Assembly (NCBI RefSeq): GCF_009734185.1
Contig: NZ_CP046393.1
Span: forward strand, 302,501 to 366,500
Length of the DNA: 64,000 nt
Source of the DNA: Commensalibacter melissae
GTDB taxonomy: Bacteria > Pseudomonadota > Alphaproteobacteria > Acetobacterales > Acetobacteraceae
Reading direction: 5' to 3'
The notes beneath the pieces are model-generated. The model saw only the letters and a list, made by a program, of their open reading frames with translations. It searched no databases and had not been told where the DNA came from. How positions within the stretch are numbered: the stretch's first letter is position 1; every line of letters starts with the position of its first letter. Below are positions 37,730 to 46,979 of the stretch, piece after piece. A program made the translations under genes and the position numbers.

Positions 37730-39442
37730 ATGAAATTACAGTTTGATTTTTTAAACTATCCTTACAATTTCGAAAATGTTTTGAGGATTATACAAACACG
37801 TCAGTTGGATAAGGTTTTATCCTGTATACAGGAAATAGAGGAATGGGTAGGAAAAGGATATTATGCAGCAGGATTTATAACGTATGAAGCCGCGTCTGCC
37901 TTTCGTTCTTATTTGATAACGCATCCTCCTGAAAAAATGCCATTGTTATGGTTTGGTATTTTTGAAAAACCGATAAAAAGAAAATTCAAACCACAATCTA
38001 AAAAAATTGATTTTGGATTAATGAATTGGCAACCTGATTGTTCATGGCATGAATATCAACAAGCTATTGCAGCTGTTAAAAATCATATCGCTGACGGTGA
38101 TACCTATCAGGTGAATTATACACTGAGAATGGGAACGGATTTCCAGGAAGACCCATATGAGTTCTATCTGCATATGTTGCAGGCCCAACAATCAAGTTAT
38201 AGTGCATATCTGGATATTGGATTGTTTCAAATTCTTTCGGCATCTCCGGAATTGTTTTTTCAGGTAAAAGAAAGGAAAATTACTGCTAAACCGATGAAAG
38301 GAACAGCCCCAAGGGGATTAATCTTAACGGAAGACCTTGAAAACGGGAAAATATTGAATAATGAAAAAAATCGTGCTGAAAATTTGATGATTGTTGACTT
38401 GCTGCGTAACGATTTGGGACAAATTGCAGAGCAGGGAAGTGTGAAGGTTTCATCTTTGTTCGATAAAGAAAAATATCCTACAGTTTGGCAACTCACTTCA
38501 GAAATAACTGCACGATTAAAGGAAAAAACAACATTATTGGATATTTTTAGGGCGTTATTTCCATGTGGTTCTATAACTGGTGCACCGAAAGCAAATACAA
38601 TGAAAATTATTCGAAAGCTTGAAAAACAGCCGCGTGAAGTTTATTGTGGTGCTATTGGGATAGTAACCCCTGATCAAGAAGCGATATTTTCCGTTCCTAT
38701 TCGAACGTTGGTTGTCCAAAATAAAAAAGCTGTATATGGTGTTGGAGGAGGAATAACTTGGGATTCCACTTCCAAGGATGAATATCGTGAGGTTATTCAT
38801 AAAATACAGGTTTTGTATGATCGCCGGATACCCGATCATTTACTTGAATCAGTCTTGCTAGAGAATGGATGTTATTTTCTTTTACCTTTACATCTGGACC
38901 GGCTGAAAAAATCGGCTGAATATTTTGATTTTTCCTTTAACCAGGCAGAATTGTTAAAAAGCCTGCAACATCTCTCCTGTCAATATGAACGAGGATGCTG
39001 GAAGGTAAGAATATTGTTAGATCAAAAAGGGTTAATTCAGATAGAAATTAATGCTATTCAGTCTTTACATCACGATTTGATCGCAAGATGGGCGAAAGAA
39101 CCTGTTTTGTCAGATAATATGTTTCTATACCACAAAACGACAAAAAGGGATTTTTATCCTTCTGTTACATTGGATTGTGAACAATTACTTTTTAATGAGA
39201 GAGATGAAGTTACAGAATTTGTCAATGGAAATATTCTTTTGTGTAAAGGGGGGAAATGGGTTACGCCACCTGTCTCTTCTGGCCTCTTGAGAGGAACGAT
39301 GTGTCAATATCTGTTGGATCAGGGCATGGCGACAGAACAGGTGATTTATAAACAGGATATACAGGTAGGAAGTCAGATCGCTTTTATAAACAGTGTTCGT
39401 AAATGGCGTAAAGTGATCTGGAAAAATTCGTTAAACGATTAA
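37730..39442 (+). CDS. pabBC: aminodeoxychorismate synthase component I / ADC lyase fusion
   Basis: A 570-residue fusion for p-aminobenzoate synthesis on the folate route. Residues about 1-370 are PabB: SPELFFQV, the active-site Lys in KPMKGTAPRG, NRAENLMIVDLLRNDLG, CGSITGAPKANTM and the closing VGGGITWDS. Residues about 380-570 are the PLP-dependent ADC lyase PabC, with HLDRLKKSAEYF, HKTTKRDFY and EFVNGNILL. PabA, the glutaminase, is not in the window. No ribosome site is obvious; the start matches the homologs' FDF opening. Confidence 0.9.
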   Translation: MKLQFDFLNYPYNFENVLRIIQTRQLDKVLSCIQEIEEWVGKGYYAAGFITYEAASAFRSYLITHPPEKMPLLWFGIFEKPIKRKFKPQSKKIDFGLMNWQPDCSWHEYQQAIAAVKNHIADGDTYQVNYTLRMGTDFQEDPYEFYLHMLQAQQSSYSAYLDIGLFQILSASPELFFQVKERKITAKPMKGTAPRGLILTEDLENGKILNNEKNRAENLMIVDLLRNDLGQIAEQGSVKVSSLFDKEKYPTVWQLTSEITARLKEKTTLLDIFRALFPCGSITGAPKANTMKIIRKLEKQPREVYCGAIGIVTPDQEAIFSVPIRTLVVQNKKAVYGVGGGITWDSTSKDEYREVIHKIQVLYDRRIPDHLLESVLLENGCYFLLPLHLDRLKKSAEYFDFSFNQAELLKSLQHLSCQYERGCWKVRILLDQKGLIQIEINAIQSLHHDLIARWAKEPVLSDNMFLYHKTTKRDFYPSVTLDCEQLLFNERDEVTEFVNGNILLCKGGKWVTPPVSSGLLRGTMCQYLLDQGMATEQVIYKQDIQVGSQIAFINSVRKWRKVIWKNSLND

Positions 39443-39559
39443 AATACTACAGATAAGATATTAAGATATCGAAGATATATTTGGGTTAAAATAACCAGAT
39501 TTTTTAATGAGATTATTAATGAAAAATTATTTTATCGCACAATTAATCAAGAGGTTAAT

Positions 39560-40819
39560 ATGCAACAACATATTATAGATTTTTTACAGCAACATGGTTT
39601 TAAATTTAATCAGTTTACTTTGTTTTTAACAGCTGTATCTATTATCATCCTTACGGCGGCCATTGTTCATGTGATTTTACATCGGATTGTGTTGGTCCGA
39701 TTGGTTCAATTTGCACAAAAAAGCACGCGACTATGGAGCAAGGTCGTTACAGAGAATCAGTTATTTAGCCGTATGGCTTTTACTGTGCAGGGGTTGATTG
39801 TCATACTGCAGACCACTTTTTGGGTGCATCAGGGTGTGAAAACGCTAGTTTTTCTTATGATTGCCGCAAAAGTTTGGGTATTGGTCTGTGCACTTCTGTC
39901 AATATTTTCATTTCTGGATATTGTTTTAAAATTTGCAAGTAAGCTGGATATAGCGGCACGGCTTCCGCTTGGAGGTATATTTCAAGGATTTAAATTATTG
40001 GCCGCACTGCTTTTTGGTATTTTTATTCTTTCCGTACTAATTGACAAATCGCCACTTATCCTGATCAGTGGACTGGGAGCCATGGCAGCTGTCATCATGT
40101 TGGTTTTTAAGGATTCCATTCTGGGCTTATCAGCGGGAGTTCAGTTATCTGCAAATAATATGATGCGTGTAAATGACTGGATCCAAATGCCCAAATATGG
40201 TGCGGATGGAATTGTAATGGATATTGGTTTGACAACTGTCAAGGTTCGCAATTTTGATAATACAATTACGATGATTCCTACCTATGCGCTTGTTTCCGAT
40301 TCTTTTACCAATTGGCGTGGAATGCAGGAATCTGGCGGTAGACGGATCAAACGTTCTGTGTATATTGATGTTACAACCGTTCATTATATAACACCTGAGG
40401 AAAAGGAAAAAATATTAGAAAGCAAGTTGCTTCAACCCTTTGCAAATTCAGAAAAATATAAGGACAGGGTTGATCATAAAGAATTCATTATGGATTTAGG
40501 CAAATATTTATCCAAAGGCCAGTCAATCACAAATCTGGGTCTTTACCGTATCTATTTGGATTTATATTTGAAAAATCATCCTCGTATTCTTAATCAGATG
40601 ACCTATATGGTGCGACAGATGGCCCCCGATGCAACAGGATTGTTACCGTTGGAGATTTATGGATTTAGCAATACAGTTGTCTGGAAGGATTACGAAGCCA
40701 TTCAATCGGAAATTTTTGAACATGCCTATGCGGTTATTGAGGAGTTTTCATTAAGTGCATATCAAAATCCATCTGGAAACAGTTCTTCTGTGACAGTTTA
40801 TCAGGGAAATGCTGCATAA
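39560..40819 (+). CDS. MscS family mechanosensitive channel (YbdG-like)
   Basis: A 419-residue inner-membrane channel of the MscS family, opening on hypo-osmotic shock. About five N-terminal membrane helices are followed by the pore-lining stretch GAMAAVIMLVFKDSILGLSAGVQLSANNM and the beta domain start RVNDWIQMPKYGADGIVMDIGLTTVKVRNFDNTI in several pieces. The long C-terminal domain with WRGMQESGGRRIKRS resembles YbdG. AGAGG lies before the ATG. Confidence 0.9.
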   Translation: MQQHIIDFLQQHGFKFNQFTLFLTAVSIIILTAAIVHVILHRIVLVRLVQFAQKSTRLWSKVVTENQLFSRMAFTVQGLIVILQTTFWVHQGVKTLVFLMIAAKVWVLVCALLSIFSFLDIVLKFASKLDIAARLPLGGIFQGFKLLAALLFGIFILSVLIDKSPLILISGLGAMAAVIMLVFKDSILGLSAGVQLSANNMMRVNDWIQMPKYGADGIVMDIGLTTVKVRNFDNTITMIPTYALVSDSFTNWRGMQESGGRRIKRSVYIDVTTVHYITPEEKEKILESKLLQPFANSEKYKDRVDHKEFIMDLGKYLSKGQSITNLGLYRIYLDLYLKNHPRILNQMTYMVRQMAPDATGLLPLEIYGFSNTVVWKDYEAIQSEIFEHAYAVIEEFSLSAYQNPSGNSSSVTVYQGNAA

Positions 40820-40841
40820 TGATTGATATGTAATAAGACAA

Positions 40842-40892
40842 GAATTTGTTGAACAGATCAACATTTAGATATTGTTTAACAAATTTCTTTTT
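40842..40892 (+). terminator. terminator between mscS-like gene and tonB
   Basis: GAATTTGTTGAACA (40842-40855) pairs imperfectly with TGTTTAACAAATTTC (40873-40887), with a T-rich run after. It separates convergent genes and may act in both directions. Confidence 0.55.
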
Positions 40893-41694
40893 ATTGTTTT
40901 ATATGAAATTCTATAGGAATATCCAAATTAATTAGTAAACCTTGGATATCATCGGGTGGAGGAGGAAGTTTTTTAACGCGGTGGGATAAAGTAAGGACTT
41001 CTCGATCCAAAATCAAATATCCGGAACTTTTTGCAAGACTGCTTGTTAGGATGATTCCCTGGCGATTTATGGTAATGTGCAAAATGGCGGTTCCCTCTAG
41101 GTTATCAGCTTGAGCTTCGGGCGGGTAATGTTTGAAACGTTCGAATTTATTTAAAACCATTCCCTGCCAGTTAGCGGATGTTGAAGAAGTGTGTATGACT
41201 TGTGCGTTTTGATCCTTTTCTGGTGGATGATCGGTATTATTATTTTTTGATGTGGATGTTGAATTTGATCCAGATTGAGAAGTATGTTGTGGAATAATAT
41301 GTTGGGAAGGTTGCTTTATTTTGAGTTTAGAGAATTTTTCTATTCTTGGTATATCAGGTAGAATATTTGAGACAGGAAATTTTGGCAATAATTTTTGAAT
41401 GGGTGTCAAGGGTTCTGTTTTGGCAAGTGTTGTAGGTTTATTCAATAATGGTGAAGTCGGAGTTTCTGTTCGATTGGGGGATAAGTCAAGTACAAGAGCA
41501 TTGCTTTCAGTAACAACGGGTTTGTTGGGAACTGAAGAATTATTGTAAAAAAGAAAAAAAGGAAAAATAAGAATTAATAAAGAGACGATAAAGGAAACAA
41601 TTATTATATAACGGTTTTCTTTAGATCTGAGATCATTTCGATTGGCTTGCCATTCTGTAAAGGAAATTTTGTCAGTAATCGTGGAGGTTTTCAT
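40891..41694 (-). CDS. tonB: TonB family energy transducer
   Basis: A 267-residue TonB: a cytosolic start, one membrane helix (residues about 29-50), a proline- and serine-rich periplasmic spacer and a C-terminal TonB domain with RFKHYPPEAQADNLEGTAIL and SSGYLILDREVL, where the YP motif contacts the receptor's TonB box. Third gene of the exbB-exbD-tonB operon, adjacent to heme oxygenase and a heme-type receptor, so its likely job is heme and iron uptake. Confidence 0.92.
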   Translation of the reverse strand: MKTSTITDKISFTEWQANRNDLRSKENRYIIIVSFIVSLLILIFPFFLFYNNSSVPNKPVVTESNALVLDLSPNRTETPTSPLLNKPTTLAKTEPLTPIQKLLPKFPVSNILPDIPRIEKFSKLKIKQPSQHIIPQHTSQSGSNSTSTSKNNNTDHPPEKDQNAQVIHTSSTSANWQGMVLNKFERFKHYPPEAQADNLEGTAILHITINRQGIILTSSLAKSSGYLILDREVLTLSHRVKKLPPPPDDIQGLLINLDIPIEFHIKQ

Positions 41695-41698
41695 GCCA

Positions 41699-42115
41699 TT
41701 ATTGTTTGTTTTGTAAATTTACCAAAGAAATTTTATGATAACCCGCGGCACGGAGTTGATCCATTACCATAATGAAAGAGCCGTAATCAATTTTGGTATC
41801 CGCATAAAGAAAGATATGTTCTTCCTTATTGCCATTTGTTGCAGTGTTAATACTGGGATTGATATCTTTTAATAAAATAGTTTTATCATTTAAGGTTAGG
41901 GTATGGTCTGTTTTCAGTGTTAGATAAACAGGGTGGTTGGGTTGTTCCATGTTTTTTGAGGAAGAGTAAGGCAAAGTGACCGGAATTTTTACTGTTGTCA
42001 AAGGTGCGGTAATCATAAAGATAATTAGGAGAACCAAAACCACGTCAATAAATGGTGTGACATTGATATCGCATATTTCTTTTGAATCGTTATCAGCATG
42101 ACGCATACGGATCAT
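41699..42115 (-). CDS. exbD: biopolymer transport protein ExbD
   Basis: A 138-residue ExbD with the diagnostic DINVTPFIDVVLVLLIIFM membrane helix, whose Asp is essential for proton use, and a periplasmic domain ending in LRAAGYHKISLV. It overlaps exbB by 4 bases (ATGA) and is 4 bases from tonB. Confidence 0.96.
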   Translation of the reverse strand: MIRMRHADNDSKEICDINVTPFIDVVLVLLIIFMITAPLTTVKIPVTLPYSSSKNMEQPNHPVYLTLKTDHTLTLNDKTILLKDINPSINTATNGNKEEHIFLYADTKIDYGSFIMVMDQLRAAGYHKISLVNLQNKQ

Positions 42116-42840
42116 GATATTTTTTCTCCCATCATTTTTGGTTGAAAGGGTATGATCTGTGTATTCTTGTCTTTTATTTGCAACTTGCTTATGTCACGAG
42201 AAACCAGGCGCATGAAAATGGTACTTAAGTCTGCAATTTTTGATCTGCAATTAGCGTTTGAACGAAGAATCATATTATAGAATATTACGGCAGGAATAGC
42301 GGTAACCAGACCAACAGCCGTGGCAAGTAAGGCTTCTGCAATTCCCGGGGCAACAGCTGTTAGACTTGTTGTTTGGGTGGAAACGATCCCTGTGAACGAT
42401 GTCATGATTCCCCATACTGTTCCAAATAAACCTATAAACGGTGAAATCGCACCAATGGTTGCCAAAAAACCGGTTCCTTTATTTAAATAATGACCTTCAT
42501 TGCTTTCAATTCTTTCTAATAACAATACAATCCTTTCCTTCAGCCCTTCCGAATCATGTGTCAAAACATTGGAACACTGATATTCATCCGTGATAGCCAA
42601 TAACATTGTCCTACCAATTCCTTTTTTGGAAAGATCAATGTCAGGCATCAATTCTTTGGCATTTTGTAAACGGAACTTATCAATCAAAAGGTTATGGTTG
42701 AGGCGGAAAATCTCTATATATTTCGCTATAAAAATTGTCCAGCTGATTAAACAGGCAAGTAAAAGCATGATCATGACAAACTGCACAACAGGATTTGCAT
42801 TTTCAAATAGTTGCCAGGGTGAAAAAGATAAAGTGGTCAT
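42112..42840 (-). CDS. exbB: biopolymer transport protein ExbB
   Basis: A 242-residue ExbB/TolQ-type proton channel subunit, three membrane helices, with LATIGAISPFIGLFGTVWGIM and APGIAEALLATAVGLVTAIPAVI typical of the family. First gene of the operon; its upstream region holds a tandem 23-base repeat that may bind an iron regulator. TolQ is the alternative, but the tonB and exbD neighbours favour ExbB. Confidence 0.93.
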   Translation of the reverse strand: MTTLSFSPWQLFENANPVVQFVMIMLLLACLISWTIFIAKYIEIFRLNHNLLIDKFRLQNAKELMPDIDLSKKGIGRTMLLAITDEYQCSNVLTHDSEGLKERIVLLLERIESNEGHYLNKGTGFLATIGAISPFIGLFGTVWGIMTSFTGIVSTQTTSLTAVAPGIAEALLATAVGLVTAIPAVIFYNMILRSNANCRSKIADLSTIFMRLVSRDISKLQIKDKNTQIIPFQPKMMGEKIS

Positions 42841-42972
42841 TAGTTATCTCCATATAGACGATGAGAGATAAAATATGATCCTATAAATGTATCTGACATG
42901 ATGTTAATCCAATAAGATCCTGTATATTTAATAAATTTTTTAACAGGCAATTCAACTTAATGAATTTATCTT

Positions 42973-43016
42973 ATATTAAGTGATATTAATTATCAATATT
43001 AAGTGATATTAATTAT
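42973..43016. promoter_or_regulatory. tandem 23-base repeat upstream of exbB, Fur-like
   Basis: The 21-base unit ATATTAAGTGATATTAATTA(T) occurs twice, at 42973-42993 and 42996-43016. Each contains TGATA-N5-TAT and the first is followed by CA, giving TGATA-N5-TATCA, an inverted repeat in the style of Fur boxes. The 11-mer ATTATCAATAT recurs at 43843-43853, before the heme oxygenase and receptor genes. Regulator identity is inferred. Confidence 0.5.
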
Positions 43017-43138
43017 TATTATCAAATTATGGAGCTGGTATTAAACTGGTGAGAAATCCTAAGATTAAATATTTTTCTGTATCGTAAAAAATAGAAAATT
43101 TTTATGTAAAGATGGTAATAAGGATATTTGTATTTAAA

Positions 43139-43168
43139 ACCGGGTTATTTAATAAATAACCCGTTTTA
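43139..43168 (-). terminator. terminator after heme oxygenase gene
   Basis: CGGGTTATTT (43141-43150) and AAATAACCCG (43154-43163) form a 10-bp stem with a 3-base loop, flanked by A- and T-runs on both sides. It lies just after the stop of the minus-strand heme oxygenase gene. Confidence 0.75.
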
Positions 43169-43179
43169 TGTAATTAAAG

Positions 43180-43749
43180 TTATGTCGTTACAAATTTAGC
43201 ATAGGCAAGGATTTGGCTAAATGCGGTGGTGGCACTTTTAATGGTAGTGTGAATATCCAATTTTGCCTGGTTAATTGAATTTTGAAATATTTTCCAGGAT
43301 GCGCCTCTTCCATCTTGATCTGGTGCCATATGTCGTGCCCCATAATTTTCAGATAAACCAATTTTTTCCACGCGTTTCAAAAGCGTATTTGCCCCAAGTT
43401 TAGATCCTTCGACAACATAAAGAAAACCTACCGCCTCAGAAGCATTCGTTGTGTTTGGTGAAGTAAAGGTAGTGGAAGGGATATCAATTTTTAAATCTTT
43501 CAAATCCTCTTTCACTTTTTCAAAGCGGTTGCGATTGATGAGATCGGGGATAATGGCTGTTAATGTTTGGTCATGATAATAATTGTTGGCATCACGATGA
43601 ATATAATATTGAAGTGAGAGAAATTTCTTGTAGAGTTCAATGTTGTTGAATAATCCAAGGTTGGTAAGATAATGATCCAATTTTTCGTGAGTTTCCCGTG
43701 TTTGTTGACGTAAAGCTTCTGTTAAAGTAAGGGTTCCTGAGTCTGTCAT
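43180..43749 (-). CDS. hmuO: biliverdin-producing heme oxygenase
   Basis: A 189-residue heme oxygenase that opens heme to biliverdin, CO and iron. The likely heme-binding His is H21 in ETHEKLDHYL; the distal helix reads FLYVVEGSKLGANTLLKRV with the Gly-rich kink, and GRGASWKIF follows. The gene is divergent from the TonB-dependent receptor across a shared 196-base promoter region, so heme import and breakdown are probably co-regulated. The symbol is by function; a specific subfamily cannot be assigned. Confidence 0.88.
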   Translation of the reverse strand: MTDSGTLTLTEALRQQTRETHEKLDHYLTNLGLFNNIELYKKFLSLQYYIHRDANNYYHDQTLTAIIPDLINRNRFEKVKEDLKDLKIDIPSTTFTSPNTTNASEAVGFLYVVEGSKLGANTLLKRVEKIGLSENYGARHMAPDQDGRGASWKIFQNSINQAKLDIHTTIKSATTAFSQILAYAKFVTT

Positions 43750-43842
43750 GGTTGTGTTTCCATTATTGCATGAAAATTAATTAGTTAAGTTGGCTAAATT
43801 TATTTAACACCATAATTTTTAGACATATACCAATTAATAGTA

Positions 43843-43864
43843 ATTATCAATATCAATTGATATT
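43843..43864. promoter_or_regulatory. Fur-like palindrome between heme oxygenase and receptor genes
   Basis: AATATCAATTGATATT (43849-43864) is a perfect 16-bp palindrome, preceded by ATTATC. It sits midway in the divergent promoter region and shares the 11-mer ATTATCAATAT with the region upstream of exbB. Binding by Fur or a similar iron regulator is inferred. Confidence 0.5.
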
Positions 43865-43945
43865 AAGAATCATTATTAATTCATTGACATTAAAATTCAG
43901 TTGTGTCATCAAAAAGTTAATAATAATCATTCACAATAACGATTG

Positions 43946-46312
43946 ATGAATTCCATGCAAACTATTCAAAAAAAACATTTTTTTTTTCCATTTTCATATA
44001 AATTTCCATGGTTTGTAATGTCCGGTTTTTTAGGTTTGACCAATATATCAGTCTGGGGGCAATCTTCTAATCCCATTAATCAGGATTTATTGCCGGACCT
44101 CAAAACGCAACAGAGAGATGAACAAAAAAGATCGGATAAATTTAACCAGAAAAACAATATTAAAGGAACTTCGCTAAAGCTTTCTCCGATCCAAGTCAAG
44201 GGAAAATCAGACCCGATATTGTCTTATACAAAAATTGATCCCGATAAAGATTATAGCTCCCAAGGAAAATCAAGAGTTTTAACGACAACAACAACCTTTA
44301 AAACTTTCAGGGATAAACAGATCGATAGTTTGGAGGATTATTCGCGTCGTGTGGATGCGGCAATTAACTATAATTCAAATAATTATAGTATTAATATGCG
44401 GGGTCTTGATCAAAGTCGTTTATTAACAACGATTGATGGTATTCGTATGATGTGGGCAAATGATGGTGCATTTGCAAGTGCATTTACGACTCAACAGGGT
44501 GGTTTATCAACCTTTGATTTTAATTCTTTGGGTGGAATGGATGTTATTAAAAGTGCAGATTCCAGCTTTTTTGGAACAGGTTCTTTGGGTGGAGTGGTTG
44601 CCTTACGAACTTTTAATCCAGAGGATATTCTAAAATCAGGACAAAAATTTGGCGGGATTACAAAAACTACCTATGATGGCGTCAGTGCAAGCGCTTTGTT
44701 AAACCAGATTTTTGCCACACGTTACAAAAATACACTATTTTTACTGGAAGGAGGCTATTCCAATGGTAGTGAAACCGGAAATATGGGACATACTGGTGGG
44801 TATGGAAATACACGTACAAAACATAATCCTGCCTCTTACGATCAGGGAAGTTTTGTTGGAAAGGTCATCCATTATTTTTCAGGCGGTCATCGGCTAGGAA
44901 TTACAGGAGAATGGGTCGATCGCAATGTTGATGAACATACATTGACTTCCCAACGGGTAAAAGAGGAATTTTATCGTACACAAAGTAAAAATCAACGCTC
45001 CCGTTTTTCTGTTCATTATGATTACAAGGCAAAGGACCCAGCTAAGGATTTATTTGGCGAAGGGCAGTTTATTGCCTATTGGCAGGATAATAATGTTATA
45101 ACGAATATCTCAGATCGTTATGATTTAATGCCGAAGCGTGATTCGTGGCAGAAACTGGACATGGATGTTCAATCTTATGGAGTGGTTGGACATGCAACAA
45201 TGAACGTGTTTACAAGCTCGATACATCATGCAATTACATATGGGGGTGAAGCTTATCTAACAGATACAAGTCAGTATCAATCAGGATGGAACGCTACCAA
45301 GAATCCATTCCTGCATAATAATTTTTCGGATATGCCAAATGTGCACGGGACTGATTTGGGGGCCATTTTACAAGATCGTATTGGCATTGGAAAAAATGAG
45401 TGGCTGCATATCACATCAGGTGTAAGGTTTGATTATTTTAAACGGGATCCGCATAACACTTCGAAATATCAAAACAATCCAATTTACAATGGATTGCCCA
45501 AAGGGGCCAGTGGCTCTCGTTACTCTCCAAAGATTTTGGTCGAAGCCCGGATTATTCATCAATTGGTTGCTTATGCACAATATTCACAATCCTATCGTGC
45601 ACCCAGTGCAAATGAAGAGTATTTAAGTTATGGAACGCCTCCCATGTATCAGGTCACTGGTAATCCCGATTTAAAGGCTGAAACAGGTCGTGGTTGGGAA
45701 GTTGGACTTAAATATGGCAATTCAAGACGGGGCTTCAATATTGCCTTTTATGATAATTACTATCGCAATTATATTGATATGATTGGTATCAATCCTTGCA
45801 CCGGAACACAAATGTGTTTTGGCTATGATAACCTGTCTCGTGTTCGTATTTATGGAACAGAGGCCAGTATGAACTGGGAATTCGATCCCAACTGGCATAC
45901 GTGGGCCTCTTTTGCATATGCCCATGGACGTAATACAGATATAAATTATGCTTTAAGTTCAATAGCGCCTTTCCGGGGAATCATTGGGTTTGGATATAAA
46001 ACAGATAATTGGGGAACGGATTTATCAAGTACTTTTGCAATAGCCAGGGATAATGCCAAATTTTTGAATAACACGGGTGTTCTTTCCAAACAGTGGAATA
46101 CGCCAGGTTATGTTGTTTTTGATTTGACCGGATGGTACAGACCTTCTTTTTATCGTCCCTTGCGGTTTCAATTTGGTATGTATAATATGTTTGACAAAAA
46201 ATATTATAATGCATCTTCTTTGCCGGTTGGACAATCCTCTCGTAGTCTACAGAAGGCATATTTCTCTCAACCGGGACGTTATTTCAAGGTGACTGCACGT
46301 ATAGATTTCTGA
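43946..46312 (+). CDS. TonB-dependent heme/hemoglobin receptor
   Basis: A 788-residue outer-membrane receptor. After a signal region (to about residue 35) there is a plug domain with NYSINMRGLDQSRLLTTIDGIRM and GGMDVIKSADSSFFGTGSLGGVV, then a 22-strand-type barrel ending in the terminal Phe. The YRAP and NPDL motifs near residues 551 and 573 match the FRAP and NPNL motifs of heme and hemoglobin receptors, which agrees with the neighbouring heme oxygenase and TonB system. Three starts are close together (TTG 43943, ATG 43946, ATG 43955) and none has a good ribosome site. Confidence 0.88.
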   Translation: MNSMQTIQKKHFFFPFSYKFPWFVMSGFLGLTNISVWGQSSNPINQDLLPDLKTQQRDEQKRSDKFNQKNNIKGTSLKLSPIQVKGKSDPILSYTKIDPDKDYSSQGKSRVLTTTTTFKTFRDKQIDSLEDYSRRVDAAINYNSNNYSINMRGLDQSRLLTTIDGIRMMWANDGAFASAFTTQQGGLSTFDFNSLGGMDVIKSADSSFFGTGSLGGVVALRTFNPEDILKSGQKFGGITKTTYDGVSASALLNQIFATRYKNTLFLLEGGYSNGSETGNMGHTGGYGNTRTKHNPASYDQGSFVGKVIHYFSGGHRLGITGEWVDRNVDEHTLTSQRVKEEFYRTQSKNQRSRFSVHYDYKAKDPAKDLFGEGQFIAYWQDNNVITNISDRYDLMPKRDSWQKLDMDVQSYGVVGHATMNVFTSSIHHAITYGGEAYLTDTSQYQSGWNATKNPFLHNNFSDMPNVHGTDLGAILQDRIGIGKNEWLHITSGVRFDYFKRDPHNTSKYQNNPIYNGLPKGASGSRYSPKILVEARIIHQLVAYAQYSQSYRAPSANEEYLSYGTPPMYQVTGNPDLKAETGRGWEVGLKYGNSRRGFNIAFYDNYYRNYIDMIGINPCTGTQMCFGYDNLSRVRIYGTEASMNWEFDPNWHTWASFAYAHGRNTDINYALSSIAPFRGIIGFGYKTDNWGTDLSSTFAIARDNAKFLNNTGVLSKQWNTPGYVVFDLTGWYRPSFYRPLRFQFGMYNMFDKKYYNASSLPVGQSSRSLQKAYFSQPGRYFKVTARIDF

Positions 46313-46470
46313 TTTGATTTTTTTAAAATTTTAAATTTTTGCATAGTATTCAGGTCTTTATATTTTTGTAAGATCCTGATTTATTATGCATAAAAGAAAA
46401 TTAAATAAAATTTTTGAAAATGAATTGACGAATTACACGGAATTATAGTAAAGACATTTCATCACACAAT

Positions 46471-46547
46471 GGCGGATGTAGCTCAGTTGGTAGAGCGCCG
46501 GTTTGTGGTACCGGTTGTCGCGGGTTCGATCCCCGTCATTCGCCCCA
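46471..46547 (+). tRNA. tRNA-His (GTG)
   Basis: A 77-base cloverleaf with anticodon GTG in the loop TTTGTGGTA, D-arm AGCTCAGTTGGTAGAGC, T-arm GGTTCGATCCC and encoded CCA. The extra G at position -1 facing C73, unique to tRNA-His, is present at 46471. Confidence 0.97.
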
Positions 46548-46831
46548 TCCGACAATTTATTGTGACAATAAAATTTTTCCGTAAAACATGGTTTAAATTT
46601 GGCATTTAGTCCCTTTTATTTGCAGGCAATTAAATCAATTAGGACTGGTTGTACCAATTATTATAATACTTTGATTAATATTCATTATAACAAGAAGATT
46701 AAGATACAGAAAAATTTAGCGGAAATAATTTTCCATTATTGTATTGCTTGTCTAATTAATGCTGGATCATTGTAGTATTGTAGTAAGTAATAAGAATTTA
46801 TTTGGTTTTTTGTCAAAGAGAATAGAAAATA

Positions 46832-46853
46832 ATGTGGTATTATAATACCACAT
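46832..46853. promoter_or_regulatory. 22-bp perfect palindrome upstream of rplM
   Basis: ATGTGGTATTA followed directly by its reverse complement TAATACCACAT, with no loop. It lacks a following T-run, so a protein-binding site is more likely than a terminator. It lies about 125 bases before the rplM start. Confidence 0.5.
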
Positions 46854-46904
46854 ATTTAAAGTCGTTGAAAAACAAATAAAAATTAGTAAATATTAAAAAA
46901 AAAC

Positions 46905-46932
46905 TTGACGAAAATCATACTTGAGTTAATAA
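46905..46932 (+). promoter_or_regulatory. candidate promoter of rplM-rpsI
   Basis: TTGACG (46905-46910) and TAATAA (46927-46932), 16 bases apart, fit -35 and -10 boxes, 47 bases before the rplM start. Judged by eye only. Confidence 0.35.
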
Positions 46933-46979
46933 ACAAAAGTCAAATTACAGTTTTGCTCAATTAACGGAATCTAGAGTTA

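Larger units (their letters stand above)
46548..46979. other. intergenic region before rplM
   Basis: About 430 AT-rich bases between tRNA-His and rplM. It contains a 22-bp perfect palindrome and a candidate promoter, listed separately; no gene recognised. Confidence 0.4.

Noticed and set aside
46425-46449. TTGACG and TATAGT before tRNA-His as a promoter
   Set aside because: The spacing is only 13 bases, too short for a usual sigma-70 promoter.
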